DNA of 14,290 bases from Natronohydrobacter sp. (GTDB lineage: Bacteria; Pseudomonadota; Alphaproteobacteria; Rhodobacterales; Rhodobacteraceae): assembly GCA_007118445.1 (NCBI GenBank), contig SKRP01000323.1:1-14290 (forward strand), in the 5' to 3' direction. Of this stretch, positions 6,919 through 14,290 are shown piece by piece. Within the stretch, counting starts at the first letter, position 1. The number at the start of each line of letters is the position of its first letter. Under the pieces are notes generated by a model, which had not been told where the DNA came from, made no database searches, and saw only the letters and a program-made list of their open reading frames with translations. The position numbers and the translations under genes were made by a program.

Positions 6919-6935
6919 AAGCCGGACGGGAAAGT

Positions 6936-7682
6936 TCAACCGCCGATACAATCCGCGCGCCCGTCGCGGGCAATCGTCGCGGCCCCGTCCATGATCGAGG
7001 CGGCCCGGTTGCGGATGAATTGCGACGGGTTGGCAGCGTTGCGGCTTTTCGGGGCGGGCAGGATAGCGGCCAGCCGCGCGGCCTGAACCGGGGTCAGGTC
7101 AGCCGCGCTCGTGCGGAAATAATGGCGCGCGGCGGCCTCGACCCCGAAGACGCCCTCGTCAAATTCCGCGAAATTGAGATAGATTTCCAGGGTCCGCCGT
7201 TTCGGCCACAGCCCTTCGATCAGCAGGGTAAAGCCCGATTCCAGCCCTTTGCGGGCGAAATTGCGCCCATGCCAGAGAAAAACGTTCTTGGCGGTCTGCT
7301 GCGTCAGGGTCGAGGCCCCGCGATTGCTGCCCTGTGCGATCACGCGCCGGATTTCGGCCATGTCGAACCCCCAATGCAGGCAGAAATTCGCATCTTCTGC
7401 CGCGATCACCGAGCGCGCCATGACCGGGGCGATCTGCTCCATAGGCACCCAGTCGCGCTGGATTTCACCCAGACGGCGGTATTCCTGAAAGATATAGATA
7501 CCGCCCGGTGGCGGGACGAAGCGGTAAAGCCCGACCCAGGCGACCGCCAACAGGAAAAGAATGGCGAGCAGGCGCAGGATCCTGCCCCAGAGCCATGAAA
7601 TCGCATCGGCCAGCCGCGCGAAAAGACGCCGCTTGCGCGGGGCCTTGGCAGGGGCGGGTTTGCTGGATGATGCGCGGGCCAT
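6936..7682 (-). CDS. mtgA: Monofunctional biosynthetic peptidoglycan transglycosylase
   Basis: A 248-residue GT51 enzyme that polymerises lipid II into glycan strands at the periplasmic face of the inner membrane. A basic cytosolic N-terminus (PAPAKAPRKRR) is followed by one membrane anchor (about 37-53) and then the GT51 domain. Family motifs are IAAEDANFCLHWGFD (93-107, catalytic E96), RGASTLTQQTAKNVFL (121-136), RKGLE (144-148) and LEIYLNFAEFDEGVFGVEAA (165-184, second glutamate E167). There is no transpeptidase domain, which separates MtgA from class A PBPs. The length matches the family (about 230-250). The ATG at 7680-7682 has only a weak ribosome site. It appears to head the run mtgA-GST-queG, with 139 bases separating it from hbd upstream. 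Confidence 0.96.
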   Translation of the reverse strand: MARASSSKPAPAKAPRKRRLFARLADAISWLWGRILRLLAILFLLAVAWVGLYRFVPPPGGIYIFQEYRRLGEIQRDWVPMEQIAPVMARSVIAAEDANFCLHWGFDMAEIRRVIAQGSNRGASTLTQQTAKNVFLWHGRNFARKGLESGFTLLIEGLWPKRRTLEIYLNFAEFDEGVFGVEAAARHYFRTSAADLTPVQAARLAAILPAPKSRNAANPSQFIRNRAASIMDGAATIARDGRADCIGG

Positions 7683-7786
7683 GGGGTGTTTAACTCATGT
7701 TCCGTGCGGTCAGGTCAAGAGCGGTTGGGTCAGGGAGCGCGTGCTGCGCGTCATCGCGGCTGTTGGTGCTTTGCCGCGAGGGTGTG

Positions 7787-7815
7787 TTTGAGTATTTCTG
7801 GCAAGATGAAGCCAG
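7787..7815. repeat. Rhodobacterales-type intergenic motif (GAGTATTT…AAGATGAAG) with small hairpin
   Basis: The plus strand reads TTTGAGTATTT, then CTGG, then CAAGATGAAG, followed by CCAG. From memory, near-identical strings recur in intergenic regions of Rhodobacterales genomes, often just after genes. I cannot confirm copy number from this window, where I see it once. CTGGC (7798-7802) and GCCAG (7811-7815) form a 5-bp stem with an 8-base loop. It lies directly downstream of the hbd stop codon on the minus strand. Function unknown; a role in 3'-end formation is possible. Confidence 0.4.
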
Positions 7816-7821
7816 GGGGGG

Positions 7822-8697
7822 TCAGCGTGTCGGCACCGGGGTTTCGCCGCGATAGTCGTAGAAGCCGCGTTGGGTTTTTCGGCCCAGCCAGCCGGCCTCG
7901 ACATATTTGGTCAGAAGCGGGCAGGGGCGGTATTTGGTATCCGCCAGCCCGTCATGCAGCACATTCATGATCGCAAGGCAGGTGTCGAGCCCGATGAAAT
8001 CCGCCAGTTCCAGCGGCCCCATCGGATGATTGGCCCCGAGCTTGAGCGATTCGTCGATGGATTTGACCGAGCCGACCCCTTCATAGAGCGTATAGACCGC
8101 CTCGTTGATCATCGGCATCAGGATGCGGTTGACGATGAAGGCCGGGAAATCCTCGGCGCTGGCGGCGGTCTTGCCCAGATTCTCGACCACGCCGAGAAGT
8201 GTCTTGTAGGTCGCCTCGTCGGTCGCAATGCCGCGGATCAGTTCGACCAGCTGCATCACCGGGACCGGGTTCATGAAATGAAACCCCATGAAGCGCTCGG
8301 GCCGGTCGGTGCGCGAGGCCAGCCTTGTGATCGAGATCGACGAGGTGTTCGAGGTCAGGATCGTATGCGGCTGGATATGGGGCAGCAGATCCTCGAAAAT
8401 CGCCTGTTTGATGGTCTCGCGTTCGGTTGCGGCTTCGATGATCAGGTCGGACGGGCCCAGATCGGCCAGCCTTGTCGTGCTGCGGATGCGGGCCATGGCG
8501 CTGGCCTTGTCCTCGGCGCTGACCTTGCCGCGCGAGACCTGACGCTCGATATTGCGGTCGATCAGGGCGATGGCCTTGTCGAGCGCCTCTTGCGAGATGT
8601 CATTGAGCAGCACGTCATAGCCTGCCAGCGCGAAAACATGCGCGATGCCGGACCCCATCTGGCCTGCACCCACCACTCCGACGGCCTTGATCTGCAT
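7822..8697 (-). CDS. hbd: 3-hydroxybutyryl-CoA dehydrogenase
   Basis: A 291-residue NAD(P)-dependent enzyme interconverting acetoacetyl-CoA and (S)-3-hydroxybutyryl-CoA, used in fatty-acid/butyrate metabolism and in links to the polyhydroxybutyrate and ethylmalonyl-CoA pathways. The N-terminal Rossmann fold has GAGQMGSGIAHVFALAGYDV (10-29) with the acidic ribose-binding D33. The catalytic pair is H140 in GFHFMNPVPVM and E152. SNTSS (116-120) and VNRI (189-192) are further family marks. The C-terminal dimerisation domain contains GANHPMGPLELADFIGLD (221-238), and the protein ends with the family's GWLGRKTQRGFYDY. The ATG at 8695-8697 starts immediately before the Rossmann strand and has AGGAG about 10 bases upstream; a longer reading to 8751 is not supported. 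It lies 73 bases after pcs and may share its transcript. Confidence 0.95.
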   Translation of the reverse strand: MQIKAVGVVGAGQMGSGIAHVFALAGYDVLLNDISQEALDKAIALIDRNIERQVSRGKVSAEDKASAMARIRSTTRLADLGPSDLIIEAATERETIKQAIFEDLLPHIQPHTILTSNTSSISITRLASRTDRPERFMGFHFMNPVPVMQLVELIRGIATDEATYKTLLGVVENLGKTAASAEDFPAFIVNRILMPMINEAVYTLYEGVGSVKSIDESLKLGANHPMGPLELADFIGLDTCLAIMNVLHDGLADTKYRPCPLLTKYVEAGWLGRKTQRGFYDYRGETPVPTR

Positions 8698-8770
8698 CTG
8701 TTTTACGCTCCTGTCTGATCTGTGCCCGACCATAAGTCGCGCCCGGCCCATGACGCAAGTGCGAAAGCCC

Positions 8771-9463
8771 TCAGCGGCGCGCGGGCGCGAGCTGCTGCGC
8801 GATCCCCACGCCTGCCAGATAGAGGCTGGTGGCGATCAGGCCGAAGGTGACAAGTTGTGGCTGGTCGAAATTCGTCCAGGCGGACCAGCCCGCAAGCCCT
8901 GTCCAGACAAAGGCCACTGGCAGCGACACCCCGCGCCAGCGTTCGGTTCGCACAGGATGGATGAATTTCAGCGGCGTGAACATGGCCACGGCAAGGAAGG
9001 CCACTATGGCGAGGATCACCCAGAAATCGGGGCTGGTGGCAAAGATCACCACCGCCGCCATATTCCAGCAGGCCGGGAAGCCCTGAAAGGAATTATCGCT
9101 GGTTTTCATCCGAGAATCCGCGAAATACAGGACCGAGGTGAAGGTGATCACGATGATCGCGATCCAGCCGGTCCAGCCGGGCAGCAGCCCGGACTGAAAC
9201 AGCGCAAAGGCCGGGATGAACACGTAAGTCAGGTAATCGATGATCAGATCGAGCAGCACGCCATCGATGGTTTTCGCATTCTGCTTCACGTGGTAGCGCC
9301 GCGCCAGCGGACCGTCGATCCCGTCCACGATGAAGGCCACCACCAGCCACAGGAACATCATCGCCCAGTCGCCCTGCGCCGCTTCCAGCAGCGCGAGCAT
9401 GGCGAAAACGGCCCCTGTGGCCGTGAAAAGATGCACCAGATAGGCTTTCCAGCTCAGACTCAC
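8771..9463 (-). CDS. pcs: Phosphatidylcholine synthase (CDP-alcohol phosphatidyltransferase family)
   Basis: A 230-residue integral-membrane enzyme condensing choline with CDP-diacylglycerol to make phosphatidylcholine in one step. The family signature spans 47-76: DGIDGPLAR, then a 12-residue spacer, then G68, D72 and D76. That is the long-spacer form of the CDP-alcohol motif I associate with Pcs rather than with PgsA or PssA. About seven to eight hydrophobic segments cover the chain. The start is GTG at 9461-9463, supported by AGGAA about nine bases upstream and by a normal-length N-terminus (MSLSWKAYLVHLFTATGA, with GTG read as Met). Use of Pcs implies that the cell can take up choline; no choline transporter or PmtA methyltransferase is in the window. 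It follows xerC by 60 bases and precedes hbd. Confidence 0.93.
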   Translation of the reverse strand: MSLSWKAYLVHLFTATGAVFAMLALLEAAQGDWAMMFLWLVVAFIVDGIDGPLARRYHVKQNAKTIDGVLLDLIIDYLTYVFIPAFALFQSGLLPGWTGWIAIIVITFTSVLYFADSRMKTSDNSFQGFPACWNMAAVVIFATSPDFWVILAIVAFLAVAMFTPLKFIHPVRTERWRGVSLPVAFVWTGLAGWSAWTNFDQPQLVTFGLIATSLYLAGVGIAQQLAPARR

Positions 9464-9523
9464 GCGGGGGGTTCCTTCTGCTCGATCGGGGCATCCTGTG
9501 CCAGACTATGACTGCTCATGCAA

Positions 9524-10473
<950 letters not shown>

Positions 10474-10477
<4 letters not shown>

Positions 10478-11190
10478 GCCAGCCAGCGGCGCATGGACCT
10501 TTCGAAAATGCCTGCGAAGAAGGACAGCAGATCAGTGCCCTGACCGGGTTTGAACATATGCGGATTGTCCGATCCCATGACCAGCATCCCGCCCAGCCGG
10601 TGCTTGCCCAGATCAAGCCGCATACAGGCTTCGGACCGCAGATCAGGGGTTTTCGCGCCATAGAGGATATCGGTCTGCGGGATCGCCTGACGCAGCACCA
10701 CCTGCCGTGTCGTCGGGCCGCGCCCGGAACTCATATAGGTCTCGATGAAGCCGGGACGGACCACGCTGAGCACGTCCGAGATCCGCTCCAGCGCCGGGTC
10801 TGGACCAGCATCGGCGCTTTCCAGCACCAGCCGGATCGCATCGACATTCAGGATCTGTGCGACATCATGCCCCAGATTGCGCAGGAAATCCTCGAACTGG
10901 TCGGGATCCAGCATCCGCAGGATGGCGCGGTGGATCTGGTTGGTGCCCGAGAGGTTCTCATACGCAGCGGCGATCACGGCGCGATGGGTTTCCTCCAGGC
11001 GGTCAAGCCGGGCCTCCAGCCGTTCCATGGCCAGCCCCCGCAGATCGACGATATTCTCGCCCATGCCGCGTTCACTGGCGGAAACCAGCGTGCGCATGAC
11101 ATCCTTGTCATCCAGAATGAGCGTCGGATCCGCGATGATACGCGCCCGGAAATCCTCGGCCAGCTCTGGCCGCAGAGCGGTTCCTGTCAT
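10474..11190 (-). CDS. DUF484 family protein (GAF-like), upstream partner of xerC
   Basis: A 238-residue cytosolic protein of the DUF484 family, which has a GAF-like fold but no established function. The N-terminal half contains the conserved helical block with DDKDVMRTLVSASERGMGENI (charge-rich, residues about 26-46) and RLEARLDRLEETHRAVIAAAYEN, likely a coiled coil. The C-terminal half (about 90-235) is the GAF-like part. The same family (yigA) precedes xerC in E. coli and other gammaproteobacteria, so this order is conserved across distant proteobacteria and hints at a link to chromosome dimer resolution or cell division. The ATG at 11188-11190 starts the conserved LRPELAEDFRARIIADP region. 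The open frame continues 97 codons upstream through A+T-rich intergenic sequence, but that extension has no family similarity. It overlaps xerC by four bases. Confidence 0.9.
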
Positions 11191-11216
11191 GTGTTTGCCT
11201 GTCCGTTTCTGCTCGG

Positions 11217-11273
11217 TTTGACTTGTATTTGAAGCAGTATAGCAAAGCACGAAAGTTTTTTTGACCTGTTTTT
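11217..11273 (-). promoter_or_regulatory. Candidate DUF484–xerC promoter flanked by direct repeats
   Basis: On the minus strand a near-consensus -10 hexamer TATACT (11241-11236) lies 45 bases before the DUF484 ATG, in an unusually A+T-rich pocket of this GC-rich window; the -35 region is weak (TCAAAA/GTCAAA). Two 14-base direct repeats flank the -10: AAATACAAGTCAAA (11230-11217) and AAAAACAGGTCAAA (11273-11260), identical at 12 of 14 positions and 43 bases apart. One would overlap the start site and the other the -35. This suggests a regulated promoter, though the regulator is unknown. Confidence 0.45.
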
Positions 11274-11361
11274 TTTCATTCTCTGTCAAATTGTGCCCCT
11301 CCAGCACCGGATTGCGCTTTTGCGCGTGGTTTTCAGCCGGGTTCTGCGCTTTGCTGCGCTC

Positions 11362-11406
11362 CAGGCAGGCACGGACGCGCTTGGCCTTCGGGTTGCAGCC
11401 TGCCTG
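11362..11406. repeat. 9-bp inverted repeat upstream of priA
   Basis: CAGGCAGGC (11362-11370) and GCCTGCCTG (11398-11406) are perfect inverted copies separated by 27 bases, ending 48 bases before the priA ATG. In RNA they would form a stable stem with a large GC-rich loop. It is not followed by a U-run. It may be a leader structure for priA or a barrier between the divergent units. I see no tRNA-like cloverleaf or ORF with family similarity in 11291-11454. Confidence 0.4.
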
Positions 11407-11454
11407 CGCTCGGGTCATATCTGACCTTTGCCTGTGCCCGGAACCACTTGCGCC

Positions 11455-13650
11455 ATGTCCTGCCCCGAATTCTTCGATCACGGCCAGCCCTGTGGCGTTC
11501 TGACCACCGAACCGCTGGGCCGGGTGCTGGATTATCTGGCACCTGAAGGCGGGGTCTGGCTGGGCGCGTTTGTCGAGGTGCCGCTGGGGCCGCGCCGGGT
11601 GGTCGGTGTGGTCTGGGGCGCGGCTGCAGGGGATTTCCCGCGTGCGAAACTGCGCGCGGTGATCCGGGTCCTGGATGCGGCCCCGATGCGGCGCGAGTTG
11701 CGCGATTTTCTCGTGCGCGTGGCCGATTACACGCTGACGCCGCTGCCTGCGATGCTGCGCCTTGCAACCCGCGTGCCGGATCTGGGGCAGGGGCCCGCCT
11801 TGCGCAAACTGCTCTACTTAGGCGATGCGCGGCCAGCGCGGATGACCGAGGCGCGTGAAAAGGTGCTTTCAGTGTTCGACGCATTTGGCGGGGCGGGGCT
11901 GACACCGGGCGAGCTGGCGCAGGCGGCGGGCGTCAGTGCGGGCGTGGTGCGCGGGCTGGTGCAGGCGGGGGCGTTGATCGAGCGGCAGGCCCCGCGCGAC
12001 CAGCCTTATCCGCGCCTTGACCCCGGACTGGCCGGGGCCGATCTGACCGATGATCAGCGCGCGGCCGCTCAGGCGCTCTGTGCGGGGCTGCGCGCGGGTG
12101 GCTATGGCACGGTGCTTCTGCGCGGGGTCACAGGCTCGGGCAAGACCGAGGTCTATTTGGAAGCTGTCGCCACCTGTCTGGCGCAGGGGCGGCAGGCATT
12201 GGTTCTGTTGCCGGAAATTGCGCTGTCGTCGGAATTTCTGGACCGGGTCGAGGCACGTTTCGGTGCGCGCCCTGCCGAATGGCATTCGGGCGTCACGCTG
12301 AGCGAGCGGCGGCGCTGCTGGCACAAGATCGCCTTGGGCGAGGCGCAGTTGGTGGTCGGCGCGCGCTCGGCGCTGTTCCTGCCATTTCGCGATCTGGGGC
12401 TGATCGTGGTCGATGAGGAACATGACAGTTCCTACAAGCAGGAAGAGGGCGTGCTCTACAATGCGCGCGACATGGCCGTGCTGCGCGCCGCGATGGGCGG
12501 GTGTCAGGTCGTGCTGGCCTCGGCCACGCCCTCGCTGGAAACATGGGCCAATGCGGAAGCGGGCAAATACACGCGGCTGGACCTGCCTGCGCGGTTCGGG
12601 GTGAACACGCTGCCCGAGATGCGCGCGATTGATCTGCGCGCCGAGGAATTGCCTGCGAGCCGCTGGATTTCGCCCAGCCTGCAAGCGGCGGTCACTGCGC
12701 GGGTCAGCGCGGGCGAACAGGCGCTGTTATTCCTGAACCGGCGCGGCTATGCGCCGCTGACCGTCTGCCGCGCCTGCGGGCATCAGATCGGCTGCGATGA
12801 TTGCGACGCGCGCATGGTCGAGCATCGGTTCCTGAAACGGCTGGTTTGCCATCAATGCGGCGCGTCGAAGCCCATGCCGACCATTTGTCCCGGTTGCGGG
12901 GCCGAGGATCGTCTTGCCCCGGTCGGCCCCGGTGTCGAGCGGCTGGAGGAAGAGGCCCGCGCGCTCTGGCCCGAGGCGCGGGTGGCGGTGCTGTCCTCGG
13001 ACCTGTTCGGCACGGCGCGCGCGCTGAAAGACCAGATCGCGGCAATTGCGGGCGGCGAGGCGGATATCATCATCGGCACCCAGATCGTGGCCAAAGGGCA
13101 TAATTTCCCCGATCTGACGCTGGTCGGCGTGATTGATGCCGATCTGGGCCTGTCAGGGTCCGACCTGCGCGCGGCGGAGCGGGTGTTTCAGCTGGTGCGG
13201 CAGGTCTCGGGTCGCGCGGGGCGCGCGGAAAAGCCGGGGCGCGCGCTGATCCAGACCAGCCAGCCCGAACACCCGGTGATCCGCGCGATCCTGTCGGGGG
13301 ATGAGGAAGCTTTCTGGCGCTCCGAGGCGGCGCAACGTCAGGCGCTGGGGATGCCCCCCTATGGTCGGCTGGCGGGTATCGTGATTTCCGCTTCTGCGCT
13401 GGAACCTGCTTTCGCGCTGGGCAATGATCTGGCGCGCGCCGATCAGCCCTTGCGCGCGGCGGGCGCGCAGGTGTTTGGCCCTGCGCCTGCGCCGATTGCG
13501 CGGATCCGGGGGCGGCACCGGGTGCGGCTGCTGGTCAAGGCCCCGAAAACCGCGTCTTTGCAGGCAGCGATCACAAAATGGCTGAAACCGCACAAGTTGA
13601 AGGGGGATTTGCGGCTGAGTGTCGATATCGACCCGCAGAGCTTTTTCTGA
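11455..13650 (+). CDS. priA: Primosomal protein N' (replication restart helicase PriA)
   Basis: A 731-residue superfamily 2 DNA helicase that recognises stalled or repaired forks and reloads the replisome. The N-terminal 3'-end DNA-binding domain covers about 13-105 (VLTTEPLGRVLDYLAPEG early in it), followed by a winged-helix region (about 130-180). The helicase core has Walker A GVTGSGKTE (224-232), DEEH (320-323), SATPS (356-360), the GTQIVAKGHNFPDLTLVGV segment (541-559) and QVSGRAGR (583-590). Eight cysteines for two structural zincs sit between the helicase lobes: C438, C441, C447, C450, C465, C468, C478 and C481. The C-terminal domain ends in LSVDIDPQSFF. The length matches the family (about 730). 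I take the ATG at 11455 rather than a TTG nine codons upstream; the ribosome site is weak either way. Divergent from DUF484. Confidence 0.97.
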   Translation: MSCPEFFDHGQPCGVLTTEPLGRVLDYLAPEGGVWLGAFVEVPLGPRRVVGVVWGAAAGDFPRAKLRAVIRVLDAAPMRRELRDFLVRVADYTLTPLPAMLRLATRVPDLGQGPALRKLLYLGDARPARMTEAREKVLSVFDAFGGAGLTPGELAQAAGVSAGVVRGLVQAGALIERQAPRDQPYPRLDPGLAGADLTDDQRAAAQALCAGLRAGGYGTVLLRGVTGSGKTEVYLEAVATCLAQGRQALVLLPEIALSSEFLDRVEARFGARPAEWHSGVTLSERRRCWHKIALGEAQLVVGARSALFLPFRDLGLIVVDEEHDSSYKQEEGVLYNARDMAVLRAAMGGCQVVLASATPSLETWANAEAGKYTRLDLPARFGVNTLPEMRAIDLRAEELPASRWISPSLQAAVTARVSAGEQALLFLNRRGYAPLTVCRACGHQIGCDDCDARMVEHRFLKRLVCHQCGASKPMPTICPGCGAEDRLAPVGPGVERLEEEARALWPEARVAVLSSDLFGTARALKDQIAAIAGGEADIIIGTQIVAKGHNFPDLTLVGVIDADLGLSGSDLRAAERVFQLVRQVSGRAGRAEKPGRALIQTSQPEHPVIRAILSGDEEAFWRSEAAQRQALGMPPYGRLAGIVISASALEPAFALGNDLARADQPLRAAGAQVFGPAPAPIARIRGRHRVRLLVKAPKTASLQAAITKWLKPHKLKGDLRLSVDIDPQSFF

Positions 13651-13695
13651 GCCGTTGCAAATCCAAGGCATGGGACTATCTTTCGACCAAGCGAA

Positions 13696-13708
13696 AAGGA
13701 GAGTCGCA
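13696..13708 (+). promoter_or_regulatory. Strong ribosome-binding site of msrA
   Basis: AAGGAG (13696-13701) lies seven bases before the ATG at 13709-13711, a near-ideal Shine–Dalgarno spacing that fixes the msrA start. A short TTTCG/CGAAA stem (13681-13685 with 13692-13696) abuts it but is too weak to claim control. Confidence 0.7.
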
Positions 13709-14290
13709 ATGTTCGGATTTGGCGCAGACAAAACCCGTATGATCACCCCGGACGATGCCCTTCCGGGCCGCCCTGCAGCGATCCCCACGGCCGATACCCA
13801 TGCCATTTCCGGCCGCCCGCTGAAGTCCGGCATCCCCGAAGGCATGGAAGAGGTGATTTTCGGGATGGGCTGTTTCTGGGGCGTCGAGCGCAAATTCTGG
13901 CAGTTGCCGGGAGTCTGGCTGACAGCTGTGGGCTACGCAGGCGGTTTCACCCCGAACCCGAGTTATGAGGAGGTTTGTTCCGGCAAGACCGGCCATAATG
14001 AAGTGGTCCGGGTGATCTATGACCCGGCCCGGATCAGTTTCGAAGAACTGCTGCGCGTATTCTGGGAAGGGCATGACCCGACGCAGGGGATGCGGCAGGG
14101 CAATGATCGCGGCACGCAGTATCGCTCGGGCATCTATTTTGCGACAGAGGCACAGAAAGCCGCCGCCGAGATCAGTCGCAATGCCTATGCCGAGAAATTG
14201 CAGGCTGCAGGCTATGGCGCGATCACAACCGAAATCCTGTCCGCGCCGGAATTCTATTTTGCCGAAGACTATCATCAGCAATACCTGCAC
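13709..14290 (+). CDS. msrA: Peptide methionine-(S)-S-oxide reductase MsrA (3' truncated)
   Basis: The first 194 residues of MsrA, which reduces methionine S-sulfoxide in proteins using thioredoxin-recycled cysteines. The frame is still open at the window edge. A leader of about 45 residues precedes the catalytic domain, as in E. coli-type MsrA. The catalytic motif is GMGCFWGVER (52-61) with nucleophile C55, followed by VGYAGGFTPNPSYEEVCSGKTGHNEVV (74-100, with C90), FWEGHDPTQGMRQGNDRGTQYRS (118-140) and EDYHQQYL near the end. The last visible residues are in the conserved YHQQYL block, so only a short tail that would carry recycling cysteines is missing. It starts 58 bases after the priA stop with its own strong ribosome site; co-transcription with priA is possible but not shown. 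Confidence 0.96.
   Translation, partial: MFGFGADKTRMITPDDALPGRPAAIPTADTHAISGRPLKSGIPEGMEEVIFGMGCFWGVERKFWQLPGVWLTAVGYAGGFTPNPSYEEVCSGKTGHNEVVRVIYDPARISFEELLRVFWEGHDPTQGMRQGNDRGTQYRSGIYFATEAQKAAAEISRNAYAEKLQAAGYGAITTEILSAPEFYFAEDYHQQYLH

Noticed and set aside
8698..8751. 18-codon N-terminal extension of hbd
   Set aside because: It lies upstream of a good AGGAG ribosome site and before the Rossmann strand where homologues start.
11255..11274. T-runs (7 T and 8 T) as a rho-independent terminator between DUF484 and priA
   Set aside because: No stable stem precedes them on either strand, and both flanking genes read away from this region.
11191..11481. 97-codon N-terminal extension of the DUF484 protein
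   Set aside because: The extension crosses an A+T-rich stretch with a promoter-like element, is compositionally unlike the rest, and the conserved family region begins just after the ATG at 11190.
13621..13632. Perfect 12-bp palindrome GTCGATATCGAC near the end of priA, followed by a short T-run
   Set aside because: It has no loop, lies inside coding sequence (Ser-Val-Asp-Ile-Asp), and the T-run at 13642-13646 is 9 bases further on, so it is a poor terminator.

Overview
The window looks like chromosomal core DNA from an alphaproteobacterium of the Rhodobacteraceae/Paracoccaceae (Rhodobacter–Roseobacter) group. The case rests on high G+C with strong third-position GC bias, a choline-dependent phosphatidylcholine synthase, a DUF484–xerC pair, a short stand-alone DsbD N-terminal-type protein, and an intergenic motif I associate with this group. 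The genus cannot be fixed from sequence alone. I see no phage, IS element, CRISPR array, rRNA or tRNA gene, and no stretch over 300 bases without a gene. The longest non-coding stretch is the 264-base DUF484/priA divergent region.

Layout, left to right. (1) The 3' part of an RND efflux pump gene (+) runs tail-to-tail into a secreted DsbD N-terminal-type protein (-). (2) A divergent region with two inverted repeats separates that gene from yqgE (+), whose 3' end overlaps the 3' end of ftsY (-). (3) An AlkB-type membrane di-iron hydroxylase (+) is translationally coupled by ATGA to a small exported four-cysteine protein. That pair converges, six bases apart, on the next block. (4) A long run of seven genes on the minus strand reads DUF484 -> xerC -> pcs -> hbd -> mtgA -> GST -> queG. 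The tight subgroups are DUF484-xerC (4-base overlap), pcs-hbd, and mtgA-GST-queG. (5) priA (+) is divergent from DUF484, and msrA (+) follows and runs off the right edge.

Most genes are housekeeping: protein targeting (FtsY), replication restart (PriA), chromosome dimer resolution (XerC), tRNA queuosine synthesis (QueG), cell wall synthesis (MtgA), membrane lipid synthesis (Pcs), acyl-CoA/PHB metabolism (Hbd), and redox or thiol defence (MsrA, GST, DsbD-type protein). The least understood locus is the alkB-like gene with its coupled exported partner. The least explained non-coding signals are the paired repeats around the DUF484 promoter and the inverted repeats upstream of yqgE. I did not find a convincing new multi-gene system. 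The findings are modest and ranked accordingly.
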